A stretch of DNA of 32,504 nt. Source: CAZDYP01 sp964509505 (GTDB lineage Bacteria; Chloroflexota; Anaerolineae; JACRMK01). Of the stretch, positions 15,236 to 23,007 are shown piece after piece. The notes below the pieces were generated by a model. That model had not been told where the DNA came from. It did not search any database and was given only the letters and a program-made list of their open reading frames with translations. The stretch lies in contig CAZDYP010000038.1 in NCBI GenBank assembly GCA_964509505.1, forward strand, positions 1-32,504. The letters run 5' to 3'. Position numbers and translations under genes: made by a program. Within the stretch, counting starts at the first letter, position 1. Each line of letters begins with the position of its first letter.

Positions 15236-18200
15236 TTAGGGCGCGCTCCAATCCATCACGCGCACCAAGTCGCCTTCGTGGTCGGCAATGAAGACGCGCC
15301 CATCGGTTGTGGCAGCGATGCCCTGTGGTTTGCGGAGGCGTTCGTGGGTTGGCGCACCGATGGTTTGTACAATGCGACCTTGCAAATCGAAGAAGACAAT
15401 TTCGCCAGGTTCGGGGTCGGTCATCACGATGAGTTGAGTTTGGGCTGCTAAGAAGCGCGGCGGCTGGGCGGTGTTGAACATCGTCGTGCGCCATTGCGCG
15501 AGCAGTTCGCCATTCGGCGCGAAGACATAGACCATCGGCGCGTCCGCCACCACCATTTTGTCGCCAACAAAGGTGAGGCTTGTCGGTTGTTGCAAGGGGA
15601 TGGTCGTCGTGATGCGCCTCGGCTCTAGGAGCTCGCCATTGAAACGCACGATACGCCCGCCGCCCGTATCGGCAACGTAGATGTCGCCATTGGGCGCGAT
15701 GGCGAAACCGCGCGGCGACGAGAAGCCGACCTCGTTGCCTGAGCGCGCGATGATGGCGCCGTCGGGGCGCAGGCGCGTCACGGCTTGTGGATGCGCGGCG
15801 TCCAGCGCCAGTAATTCGTTGCGCGCGTTGACTGCCAGCGCGTACGGGTCGCGCCACTCGCCTGCGAGTGCGCGCAGCAATTGCCCAGCCAACGTACGCG
15901 CTTCGATTTTTTTCTGCGCGCCATTGATGACATATACCACCTCGTCGGCGCTGATGGCGACATCGCGTGGACGCGACACACTCCATTGCCCGATGATGCG
16001 CGGCAATAAGCCTGCACTCGCACTAAATGGCGCGCGCCTCATACCTTGTGGTGTTGTTTTCGCAGACACCGTCACGCTTGCCTCATCCACGCGGAGCTTG
16101 GCGAAGTGCGTCAACTGTGTATCGTCTTGAACTAGCGTCTCCGTGCGTTCCGTCCATAAGCCGCGCATTGCGGTGCGCCAACTGTCGCGTGAAGCCATGG
16201 ACCACATCAACAAAATAACGTATGGCGTGCGACTACGTTGGATGGCGGCAAGCGAGGCGGCGGGCGAGGCGTCAGGAATGATGACGAGTTTATTGGGGTC
16301 AAGATTGTACGACCGCAACACAAGGCGCGCGGCGGGATGATTGTAGGGCGTGCGCGTGACGAGATAAAACACGGCTACATCAGGTTGAGTTTGAAATTCT
16401 TTGACGAGCAGCGCCACACTTTCTTGCGGATTGACTCGATTGGTCAACACGAAAAAGTGATAGAGATTCAGGGTGGGAATGGCAAGCGCGCAGATAAGCC
16501 ACACCGCCATCACGCTGCGCGCTCCATACGCGAAAGACGCAAAGCCGCGCGTGAGTTGTGTGATACCGATGGCTACGAACAGCGCGTAGAATGGCACAAG
16601 GATATAGGTGCGCGCAATCGGTGGATAGGGATAGGGCGCGAGTCCCCCCGCGAAGAAACAAGCAAGCAGCCAACTGGACAAAAGCCAGAACGCCAAACGA
16701 TTTTTGCGCCAAGTGAGCAGCACGCTGCCCAAGCCCAACAGCATCAACAAGGAGCTCACAAAATCCAGATGGGGTCCTGAGACGTAATGCGAATGTCCCA
16801 AGAAAGTCAATGGCGCGGTGAGGACGCGCAGAAAATTGGGGAGCAGCTGTTGGGTGAAGATGTTGTCGGCTCTCACTTCGGTTTTGGCGATGGTGTGCAA
16901 TGAGATTTGGCGCAACCCTTCCGCATCTGAGAGGCTCGGCATCGCCGTCAGCCCAACGCCAATGGTGAACACCGCCAGCGGCGCCAGCCAGCGCGAGGCG
17001 CGCACATCCAGCATGTAATACAACCCCAAGAGGAGCAACGGCAAAGCGAGGAATGGGATGCCAAACGCAAATGTGTAGAACGCATACGTCGCCACGACGC
17101 TGCTGAGGAACACACCCAACCAGCTGCCGCGCCGCATCGCCAGAACGAGCAAAGCCAGCCCGCCAGTGATAGGCACGAGCAATTGCGAATAGGTATAGCC
17201 TACTTTTGAGAGACCGAGCAGGTGTTGTGATGAAAGATAAGCTATCAGCCCAAGCAAGGCTGCGCGTGATGAGGTGAACGAGCGCATGAAGACGTACAAT
17301 GGCAAGGCGGCGAGCATTACGGCGAGCGATTCGCTGATGCGCCAACCATAAACATCGTTACCATACAACAGGATCGTGCTGACTTGGGTGAGCGTGGCGG
17401 CGACGGGATGCACGTCATACGCGCCACGCAGCCGCAAGGGATAGGGACGGTCACGACCGGCGATGAGGTTGTTGGCAAATTCGTAGAAGGAATATTCGTC
17501 GCCAATGAACGCATAACGCCACGAGGTCAAGTCGAATGTATAAACGGCGAAGGCGAGCATGACGACGACGGCGACGGCAATGAGTTCGCGGCGCGCGGGT
17601 TGGCGCTGCCATAACCACGCTGCTAACACACAACCCAAGACGATGGCAAGCCAGCGTGTCGCGTCAGTGCGATAGGCGTAACCCAATACGAGCAAGCCGA
17701 CGATATAACCGAACAGCAAAAACCATTCGGAGCGTGTCAATACACTGCGGCGTTGCGCAGCGCGGTCCGCGCAATACCACACAGCAGCGACGACCAGCAG
17801 CGTGAGCAACCACAACCACACGGGCGGGTTGCCTTGCCTGAGCGATAGATAAGCTAATGAGAGCGTCAAACCCAAGGATGCGATTAGCCATACGCGGCAC
17901 CACCATCCCCACTGGCGCTGAGTGAACTGCAACGCGAGCGGCTCGACGGTGAGCTGATGCCATGCCCACCAGGCCGACGATGCGCGTTCATGTTTATCCA
18001 TCGTGGGTGATGAGGCAGCGGCGTTCTCTAACGCCGATTGACTGTGTGTATCGCGCAACGCGATGTGATACAACGCCAGCGCAAAAATGATGCCTAACAG
18101 CGCAACACCAAAATAGTTTGGATAGCTCAATTCACACAAGCGTGCAATGACACATGGCCATGCCGCAAGGTTGGCATATAGCTCGCTCGTCCTACCAAGC

Positions 18201-18283
18201 CAGCTCTCAGTGTGCAAGATGACTTGTGAGACCATGAGCAAGCCCAGCGCTAGGACAAAGAGGAGAAGACGCGAAACGCGCAT
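15236..18283 (-). CDS. GT-C membrane glycosyltransferase fused to NHL beta-propeller
   Basis: I place the start at the ATG at 18283 (MRVSRLLLFVLALGLLM), just after the upstream stop, giving 1015 residues. A first span and loop are followed by a polytopic core of about a dozen spans. The core has the acidic GT-C motif YAFIGDEYSFYEFANN around residue 262. From about residue 761 to the end are six NHL-like blades: PRDVAISADEVVYVI, PYALAVNARNELLAL, PRGFAIAPNGDIYVADTGG, PTSLTFVGDKMVVAD, a divergent blade, and PQGIAATTDGRVFIADHEGD. The propeller probably lies outside the membrane and binds a partner or glycan. Unlike its three paralogues nearby, this one has no repeat DNA in its linkers and lacks a PA14 domain. 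Donor and acceptor are unknown. Confidence 0.88.
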   Translation of the reverse strand: MRVSRLLLFVLALGLLMVSQVILHTESWLGRTSELYANLAAWPCVIARLCELSYPNYFGVALLGIIFALALYHIALRDTHSQSALENAAASSPTMDKHERASSAWWAWHQLTVEPLALQFTQRQWGWWCRVWLIASLGLTLSLAYLSLRQGNPPVWLWLLTLLVVAAVWYCADRAAQRRSVLTRSEWFLLFGYIVGLLVLGYAYRTDATRWLAIVLGCVLAAWLWQRQPARRELIAVAVVVMLAFAVYTFDLTSWRYAFIGDEYSFYEFANNLIAGRDRPYPLRLRGAYDVHPVAATLTQVSTILLYGNDVYGWRISESLAVMLAALPLYVFMRSFTSSRAALLGLIAYLSSQHLLGLSKVGYTYSQLLVPITGGLALLVLAMRRGSWLGVFLSSVVATYAFYTFAFGIPFLALPLLLLGLYYMLDVRASRWLAPLAVFTIGVGLTAMPSLSDAEGLRQISLHTIAKTEVRADNIFTQQLLPNFLRVLTAPLTFLGHSHYVSGPHLDFVSSLLMLLGLGSVLLTWRKNRLAFWLLSSWLLACFFAGGLAPYPYPPIARTYILVPFYALFVAIGITQLTRGFASFAYGARSVMAVWLICALAIPTLNLYHFFVLTNRVNPQESVALLVKEFQTQPDVAVFYLVTRTPYNHPAARLVLRSYNLDPNKLVIIPDASPAASLAAIQRSRTPYVILLMWSMASRDSWRTAMRGLWTERTETLVQDDTQLTHFAKLRVDEASVTVSAKTTPQGMRRAPFSASAGLLPRIIGQWSVSRPRDVAISADEVVYVINGAQKKIEARTLAGQLLRALAGEWRDPYALAVNARNELLALDAAHPQAVTRLRPDGAIIARSGNEVGFSSPRGFAIAPNGDIYVADTGGGRIVRFNGELLEPRRITTTIPLQQPTSLTFVGDKMVVADAPMVYVFAPNGELLAQWRTTMFNTAQPPRFLAAQTQLIVMTDPEPGEIVFFDLQGRIVQTIGAPTHERLRKPQGIAATTDGRVFIADHEGDLVRVMDWSAP

Positions 18284-18287
18284 ACGG

Positions 18288-21200
18288 CTACTTGATACCC
18301 CACTTTTGAACACGCTGATTCCCCGTGTCCACAATCCAAAGAACATCCCCACTGACCGCGAGCGCCGTCGGCAAACGGAACTGCCCGGCCTCGCTGCCAA
18401 AGTTGCCCCACTCGTTCAACAGTTTGCCGTCGCGCGCGAGGTGTTGGATTTTATGGGGCTCGGGCGCTGTGACCAGCAAGGCTTGGTCGGCGGTGAAGGC
18501 AATGTGCGGACCGTTGAACGGATTGGCTAAGGGAATGGGGAAGTCGGCAACGAAGCGTCCATCGGGATGGAAGACATTGATGCGTTTGTTCGGCACGTCG
18601 GTCGCAAAGACAAAGCCTTCAGCGTCCACGGCGACGTGCGACGGTTCAAGGAATTGACCGCGCCCGTTGCCGCGCGCGCCGAACACTTTCAGCCGCTCGC
18701 CGTTGAGCGACAGCTTCACGATACGCGCGCCCCCCGTGTCCGCGATATACAAATTGTCCTCGCTATCAATTGCCATGCCGCGCGGCTTATAGAATTGCGC
18801 CGCAGGACCAGCAAAACGCCCCAACGCTCTGCCATTGGCATCAAACCGATAAATCCAACCCACATCCGCATCCAGCACCAACACATCGCCAGTCGAGGCG
18901 ATGACCACATCAAATGGCTCCACAAACTTTTCGTTGTTATTAGCCTCAAGCGCGGTGATGAAGTTGCCGTCGCTATCCAGCACTTGCACACGGCGGTTGC
19001 CTGTGTCGGCAACGTAAACGCGGTCATCAGAACTGATGGCGATGCCGTGCGGGTCGTTGAATTGCGCGGGACCATTGCCCCGCGCGCCGATGGTTTGGAG
19101 GGGTGTGAGGGCGAGCGACATGGCGGGACGCGCGATGATAGAGGTGCGGGGTAGCGGCGCAGTGGCTGGAGCGGATGAGTTTGGCGGTGGCGCGGGCTGC
19201 GTCGGCGCGCGGACGACGGGCGCAGCCAGCAGCTCGGTCATCTCAGCGCTTGAGGGATATTGTCCCATGGGCGGCAACAGATAGCGCGCTGGCACAATCT
19301 CGCGCGCGCCACTCGGCGGCGTCCAATACAAGTAAACACGCGAGTATTGCGTCTCATCGGTGTAGCGCAACGACAGCTCATGCCAGCCTTGCGACAATTG
19401 GAGGGAGCCTTCACGCACGCCGCGCGGACGATTATCAATGATGAGTTGTTGGTTGAGGCGCAGCTGCGAGGTATCAATGGATTCGGTAGCGAAGCGATAC
19501 AAGCCTGTGACAGGCGCGAAAATTTTGCCGCGCCATTCGACGGAGTAAGGGCGTGGCAGAGGGGTGTTATGGAAGTAGAATGCGATTTCAGAGTCTATAC
19601 GCATGAACACGGGCGGTCCTGTCCAATTTGGATTGGGATAATATGCGCCGAGCAAGCCGCTGTTCATTATGGGTGGGCGAAAGAGTGCGGTGGTGGGAAT
19701 GGGTTGCAGTGTAGGTGTGTTCGGCGGTTGCCACCACACCTCCGCTTTCATTGCGCTACCTGTTAGGCGCATACGCACGGCATGATTGCCCTTGGCCAAA
19801 ACGATAGGCGTGTCACTGATGGGGTTTTCATCAATGAATAACGCGGCGTTAGGCGCGCCACGCACGGTGAAGCGATAGGCGCCATATTGCTCTACATACA
19901 AGGCGCTGCGCAGCTCGGCTGTGAACGTGCCTGTGAGCGGAGGGCGCACAGTCCAATCCACGCTCAGTTGGCGCAGCGTGTCTTGTTTGCTGGGCTTGCC
20001 TTCAAAGGCATCGTTGTTGAAGTAGCGCACGACGACGCCTTGTGTGGCGAGGAGGTCGTCGGGCGAGAGCTGCGCGACAAACACCGAGGCAATGCTGGTG
20101 CTGAGGACTTTGAACTCTTGGAATTGCGCGAGCGGATAATAGCGACGCGCTTCGTCATAGCTCGCTTGCAACAACGGGTCGAGGATCATTGCCACGCCGC
20201 GCACAGGTTCGCGCGCGAGGGGCAGGTGGTCGTTGGCGGTCCACTCCGTATAGCGCGTGACCGTTGGCGCGAGGAAACGCACGGTGGGATGTCCTGCATA
20301 GAGCGATGAAAGAACCAAATCGTAATGGGGCGCAAGCCGATTCATTTCACGCGCGGCGATGGTCTCGGCGGCAGAATGCGCTGCCCATGCTTCGGGTGAG
20401 TAGCGTTGTTTGTTGAAGTAGGTATCGAGATTGTGGTAGGCGATGGTGATGAGCAACGCAGCAAGTCCCCAATCCCAAAAGGTTGGAGAGTGGATATGAG
20501 ATATTGGAGGGTGAAGATTGGAGGGTGGAGGTCGCAGCGTAGTTTGTGGGGTGAGCTTTGGAAGTTGGGATTTGGAAATTAGAGATTGGGATTTGAGATT
20601 TGCGATAGCGTGTGTGAGGGCGGCGAGGGGTAGCAGGGCGAAATACACGAGCGCGGGCATGACGCCAATCGAACGCAAACTTTGTGGCGCCTCAAAATCC
20701 ACCGAGAGGATGCCGCCAAGGTTCATCACACAGAACACCAGCAACATCAAAAAGTTGGCGGGGTCGCGCCAACGCCAGAGCCCATACGCCAGCCCCAACA
20801 CGAACAACGCGCCCGTGATGGGATCGAGCATGGGTTCGTTGGGCAGATTGTGGCGTCCATTGCGGTCGCCTTGCGCGTTGAACATCAATAGATGTTTGAC
20901 CGTGTTGTTCCATAGCGCTTTGCCCAAATCTTTTTCGTCGCGGCGCTCGAAGATCGAAACATTCGAGGTGCGCGCCATGAACACCTCGCGTTGCTGCAAG
21001 GCGAATTGCGCGACGGGCGCGCTGGCGATAAGCATACCCAACAACACTATAGCAAAAGATGAAGGCTGAAGGCTGAAAGAGGAAAGCAGACCCTGTTTCA
21101 AAGCGGCGCGCTGACGCCAAGCGTGAGCAAGTGCAAGCGCGGCGGTGAAGGCAAGCAGGATGAGCGGAAAGGCGCGGAAGGGTGTGTAGAAGGCAAGCCC

Positions 21201-22199
21201 GTAGCCCAATGCCAATCCCGTCCACGCGCAGTCGGATATTTTTTTGTGAGCCAACGCCCGGTCGAACAGATACAACACGATGACTTCAAAGGCGGGTGTG
21301 GTGACGCCGTGCATGGCGATGCGCGAGAAGGTGAGGTCATAACGCATGACAGCGAATAGCGCGGCGGCGATCAAGCCCATGCGTTCGCCAAGCCAACGGC
21401 GAAAGAGCAGGTAAGCGAAGATGACGGTGATGACGCCAAACGTCGCTGTCACGAAACGCATGGAGGCAGCGCTGACACCGAAGAAGTGGAATGAGAGCGC
21501 GAACAAATAGGCAAGATGCGCAGGCAGAGTGTCGGAGATGAAGAAGATGGGGCGGAACGAACTCTCTTGCAAGATGCGTGCGGCGAGGTTGCCGTTGAAC
21601 GCCTCGTCGTACCACACGCCGAAGGGCAATACGTCCAGCTGCCAAAAACGGGCGATGATGGCGGTGGTGAGGATGGTGAAAAAGACAAGATAATGCCAGT
21701 GATTGGATATTAGCAATTGGATAGTAGTAATTGGCGATGAGTAATGAGTAATCAGTAATTGGAGACAGCCAATCGGCGCTTTCGTATTGGACGTTGAAGG
21801 TTGAACATTGAACATTGAATGTTGAATATGGAACGTGGGACGATTGACAAAGGCGAGGATGAAAAGGCAAACGCTGACGAAATGGAAGAGCCAGCCGAGC
21901 GGGTTGGTTTGATTGCCTGTGAATTGAACGATGCTGATGAACGTGGCGATGGTGGAGCCGCCAAGTAGGCTGAGGCGCACGAAGGTGAACGGGGTGGGTT
22001 GTGTGTCGGCGACGGTGTGTTCGAAGCTCAGTTGCGCGAGCGGCGTGTGCGCGCAAGCGGCGAGGAACAAGGCAATAGCCATGCTGTACAGTATCGCGCC
22101 ATCGGTGAAGGTGCCTCTGAGCTGTGTTTGGGCGAGCCACGCCAGACACAGCGCAAGCGTGAGCAGCAAAAGTGGTTTGAGTGTGCGAAGTGGAGTCAT
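18288..22199 (-). CDS. GT-C membrane glycosyltransferase with two PA14-type domains and NHL propeller
   Basis: Started at the ATG at 22199 (MTPLRTLKPLLLLTLAL) the protein has 1303 residues; an ATG 11 codons upstream would translate an octamer repeat and is less likely. Order of parts: N-terminal spans; a repeat-encoded linker (about 121-168); GT-C core with FGVWYDEAFNG (DE at 198-199); a second repeat-encoded loop (about 534-570); last span before YHNLDTYFNKQ; first PA14-like domain (about 736-833, YVEQYGAYRFTVRG); second PA14-like domain (about 845-975, GLLGAYYPNPNWTG, GLYRFATES, GWHELSLRYTD); a Pro-rich linker; and NHL repeats (about 1033-1303; IGARGNGPAQFNDPHGIAIS, VYVADTGNRRVQVLD, LYIADTGGARIVKL, LWIVDTGNQRVQKWG). 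It probably transfers lipid-linked sugar to an extracellular acceptor that the outer domains recognise. Confidence 0.9.
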   Translation of the reverse strand: MTPLRTLKPLLLLTLALCLAWLAQTQLRGTFTDGAILYSMAIALFLAACAHTPLAQLSFEHTVADTQPTPFTFVRLSLLGGSTIATFISIVQFTGNQTNPLGWLFHFVSVCLFILAFVNRPTFHIQHSMFNVQPSTSNTKAPIGCLQLLITHYSSPITTIQLLISNHWHYLVFFTILTTAIIARFWQLDVLPFGVWYDEAFNGNLAARILQESSFRPIFFISDTLPAHLAYLFALSFHFFGVSAASMRFVTATFGVITVIFAYLLFRRWLGERMGLIAAALFAVMRYDLTFSRIAMHGVTTPAFEVIVLYLFDRALAHKKISDCAWTGLALGYGLAFYTPFRAFPLILLAFTAALALAHAWRQRAALKQGLLSSFSLQPSSFAIVLLGMLIASAPVAQFALQQREVFMARTSNVSIFERRDEKDLGKALWNNTVKHLLMFNAQGDRNGRHNLPNEPMLDPITGALFVLGLAYGLWRWRDPANFLMLLVFCVMNLGGILSVDFEAPQSLRSIGVMPALVYFALLPLAALTHAIANLKSQSLISKSQLPKLTPQTTLRPPPSNLHPPISHIHSPTFWDWGLAALLITIAYHNLDTYFNKQRYSPEAWAAHSAAETIAAREMNRLAPHYDLVLSSLYAGHPTVRFLAPTVTRYTEWTANDHLPLAREPVRGVAMILDPLLQASYDEARRYYPLAQFQEFKVLSTSIASVFVAQLSPDDLLATQGVVVRYFNNDAFEGKPSKQDTLRQLSVDWTVRPPLTGTFTAELRSALYVEQYGAYRFTVRGAPNAALFIDENPISDTPIVLAKGNHAVRMRLTGSAMKAEVWWQPPNTPTLQPIPTTALFRPPIMNSGLLGAYYPNPNWTGPPVFMRIDSEIAFYFHNTPLPRPYSVEWRGKIFAPVTGLYRFATESIDTSQLRLNQQLIIDNRPRGVREGSLQLSQGWHELSLRYTDETQYSRVYLYWTPPSGAREIVPARYLLPPMGQYPSSAEMTELLAAPVVRAPTQPAPPPNSSAPATAPLPRTSIIARPAMSLALTPLQTIGARGNGPAQFNDPHGIAISSDDRVYVADTGNRRVQVLDSDGNFITALEANNNEKFVEPFDVVIASTGDVLVLDADVGWIYRFDANGRALGRFAGPAAQFYKPRGMAIDSEDNLYIADTGGARIVKLSLNGERLKVFGARGNGRGQFLEPSHVAVDAEGFVFATDVPNKRINVFHPDGRFVADFPIPLANPFNGPHIAFTADQALLVTAPEPHKIQHLARDGKLLNEWGNFGSEAGQFRLPTALAVSGDVLWIVDTGNQRVQKWGIK
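20490..20600. repeat. Translated degenerate repeats in second glycosyltransferase loop
   Basis: Units such as ttggagg, gtggagg, tttggaa and gattggg encode a Ser/Pro/Leu-rich loop (SQSLISKSQLPKL, then PPPSNLHPPISHIHS) just before the last membrane span. The homologous loops of two paralogues also contain repeat sequence. Confidence 0.8.
21700..21840. repeat. Translated heptamer repeats in first glycosyltransferase linker
   Basis: Array of gtaattg, gagtaat and gttgaac-like units with a central CGGCGCTTT block. It matches the composite order of the array at 14181-14322. It encodes FHIQHSMFNVQPSTSNTKAP and a following Ile/Leu/Thr-rich stretch. Confidence 0.85.
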
Positions 22200-22206
22200 G
22201 GAATCA

Positions 22207-22247
22207 AGAGAGACAAGGAGACAAGGTGACAAGGTGACAAGGTGAGA
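22207..22247. repeat. Octamer tandem repeat gacaaggt
   Basis: Four to five 8-bp units (gacaagga, gacaaggt, gacaaggt, gacaaggt) separate the 250-residue protein gene from the large glycosyltransferase. A related fragment, ctgacaaggtgata, lies near 11772. On the minus strand it directly precedes the ATG at 22199. Confidence 0.9.
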
Positions 22248-22254
22248 GCTCTTT

Positions 22255-23007
22255 TCATCGCCGTTCTCCTACCTCTCCGTGTTCTTGTTTTCCTGTGTTC
22301 CGTCTCGTTAAAGCATAGGCGAGAGTTGAAACGAAAACCAGCCATGGCAACGCGGCGACGGTAAGCAAGCGTTCGCTGGCAACGCCAATGCTCGCCACAA
22401 GCCACAGCGCAGCGCATAGTCCATGAATGATGACAGGGGGAGCGCGAAGGCGTTGCAACGCCGAATGTAACAAGATGAGCGTGATGCCTACCCACACCAA
22501 CGTCATTGGCGCAGGCACAGTGAACGGCGTATCGCTTGGCGCGAGGCGCGCATCATAGAGCATCACGCCGAGCGTGCGGAAGTCATTGGGCGGCGCGAAT
22601 GTGTCGGATTCAAGTTGCACATCCAACGCGCCAACCGCATGGACAAACGCAGCTGGCACGTCGAAGGTGTAATCTCTACTGTTGCGCGTCGGTTTGAATG
22701 TAGCGATAGGTTGCGCGTTAGCAAACACACGGACCTTGGGCAACTCCATGCCTGCGGGTCGCGCGCCGCTCACGGTCAACGTGAGCTGATAGGGACGTTG
22801 CCCGATGCCCGCGAAGCCAAGCGTCGCGCGTGCGCCTGTCCAACGAAAAGCGCGCTCTTTGTCATGTTCCTCAGCGTGAAAGCCTACTAGCGCGACGCCG
22901 CGTGTGGTCAGATTGTATGCAGGTGAGGCTTGATAGGCAAGTGTGAGCGTGAGGCAAGCAAAAAATAGGTGGAGGAATATGGGGACTTGGGTAAGGCGTT
23001 GCATCAT
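22255..23007 (-). CDS. Membrane-anchored protein of unknown function in glycosyltransferase cluster
   Basis: I do not recognise a named family. The 250-residue protein begins with a hydrophobic segment (IFLHLFFACLTLTLAYQASPA) that could be a signal peptide or anchor. A region of about 120 residues with alternating strands follows (YQLTLTVSGARP, KVRVFANAQPIATFKP, RDYTFDVPAAFV, LDVQLESDTFAP), which looks like a carbohydrate-binding-type beta sandwich. The final third has two to three membrane spans (MTLVWVGITLILLHSAL, GLCAALWLVASIGVA, LPWLVFVSTLAYAL). Its first ATG overlaps the stop of the upstream glycosyltransferase (ATGA), so the two are translationally coupled. It probably works with that enzyme. 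The last residues (NTGKQEHGEVGERR) come from repeat-like DNA. Confidence 0.8.
   Translation of the reverse strand: MMQRLTQVPIFLHLFFACLTLTLAYQASPAYNLTTRGVALVGFHAEEHDKERAFRWTGARATLGFAGIGQRPYQLTLTVSGARPAGMELPKVRVFANAQPIATFKPTRNSRDYTFDVPAAFVHAVGALDVQLESDTFAPPNDFRTLGVMLYDARLAPSDTPFTVPAPMTLVWVGITLILLHSALQRLRAPPVIIHGLCAALWLVASIGVASERLLTVAALPWLVFVSTLAYALTRRNTGKQEHGEVGERR

Noticed and set aside
15231..15986. N-terminal extension of the methyltransferase of about 250 residues
   Set aside because: It overlaps the glycosyltransferase propeller in another frame and is rich in Arg and Cys. The methyltransferase has a natural ATG at 15230 just after the upstream stop.
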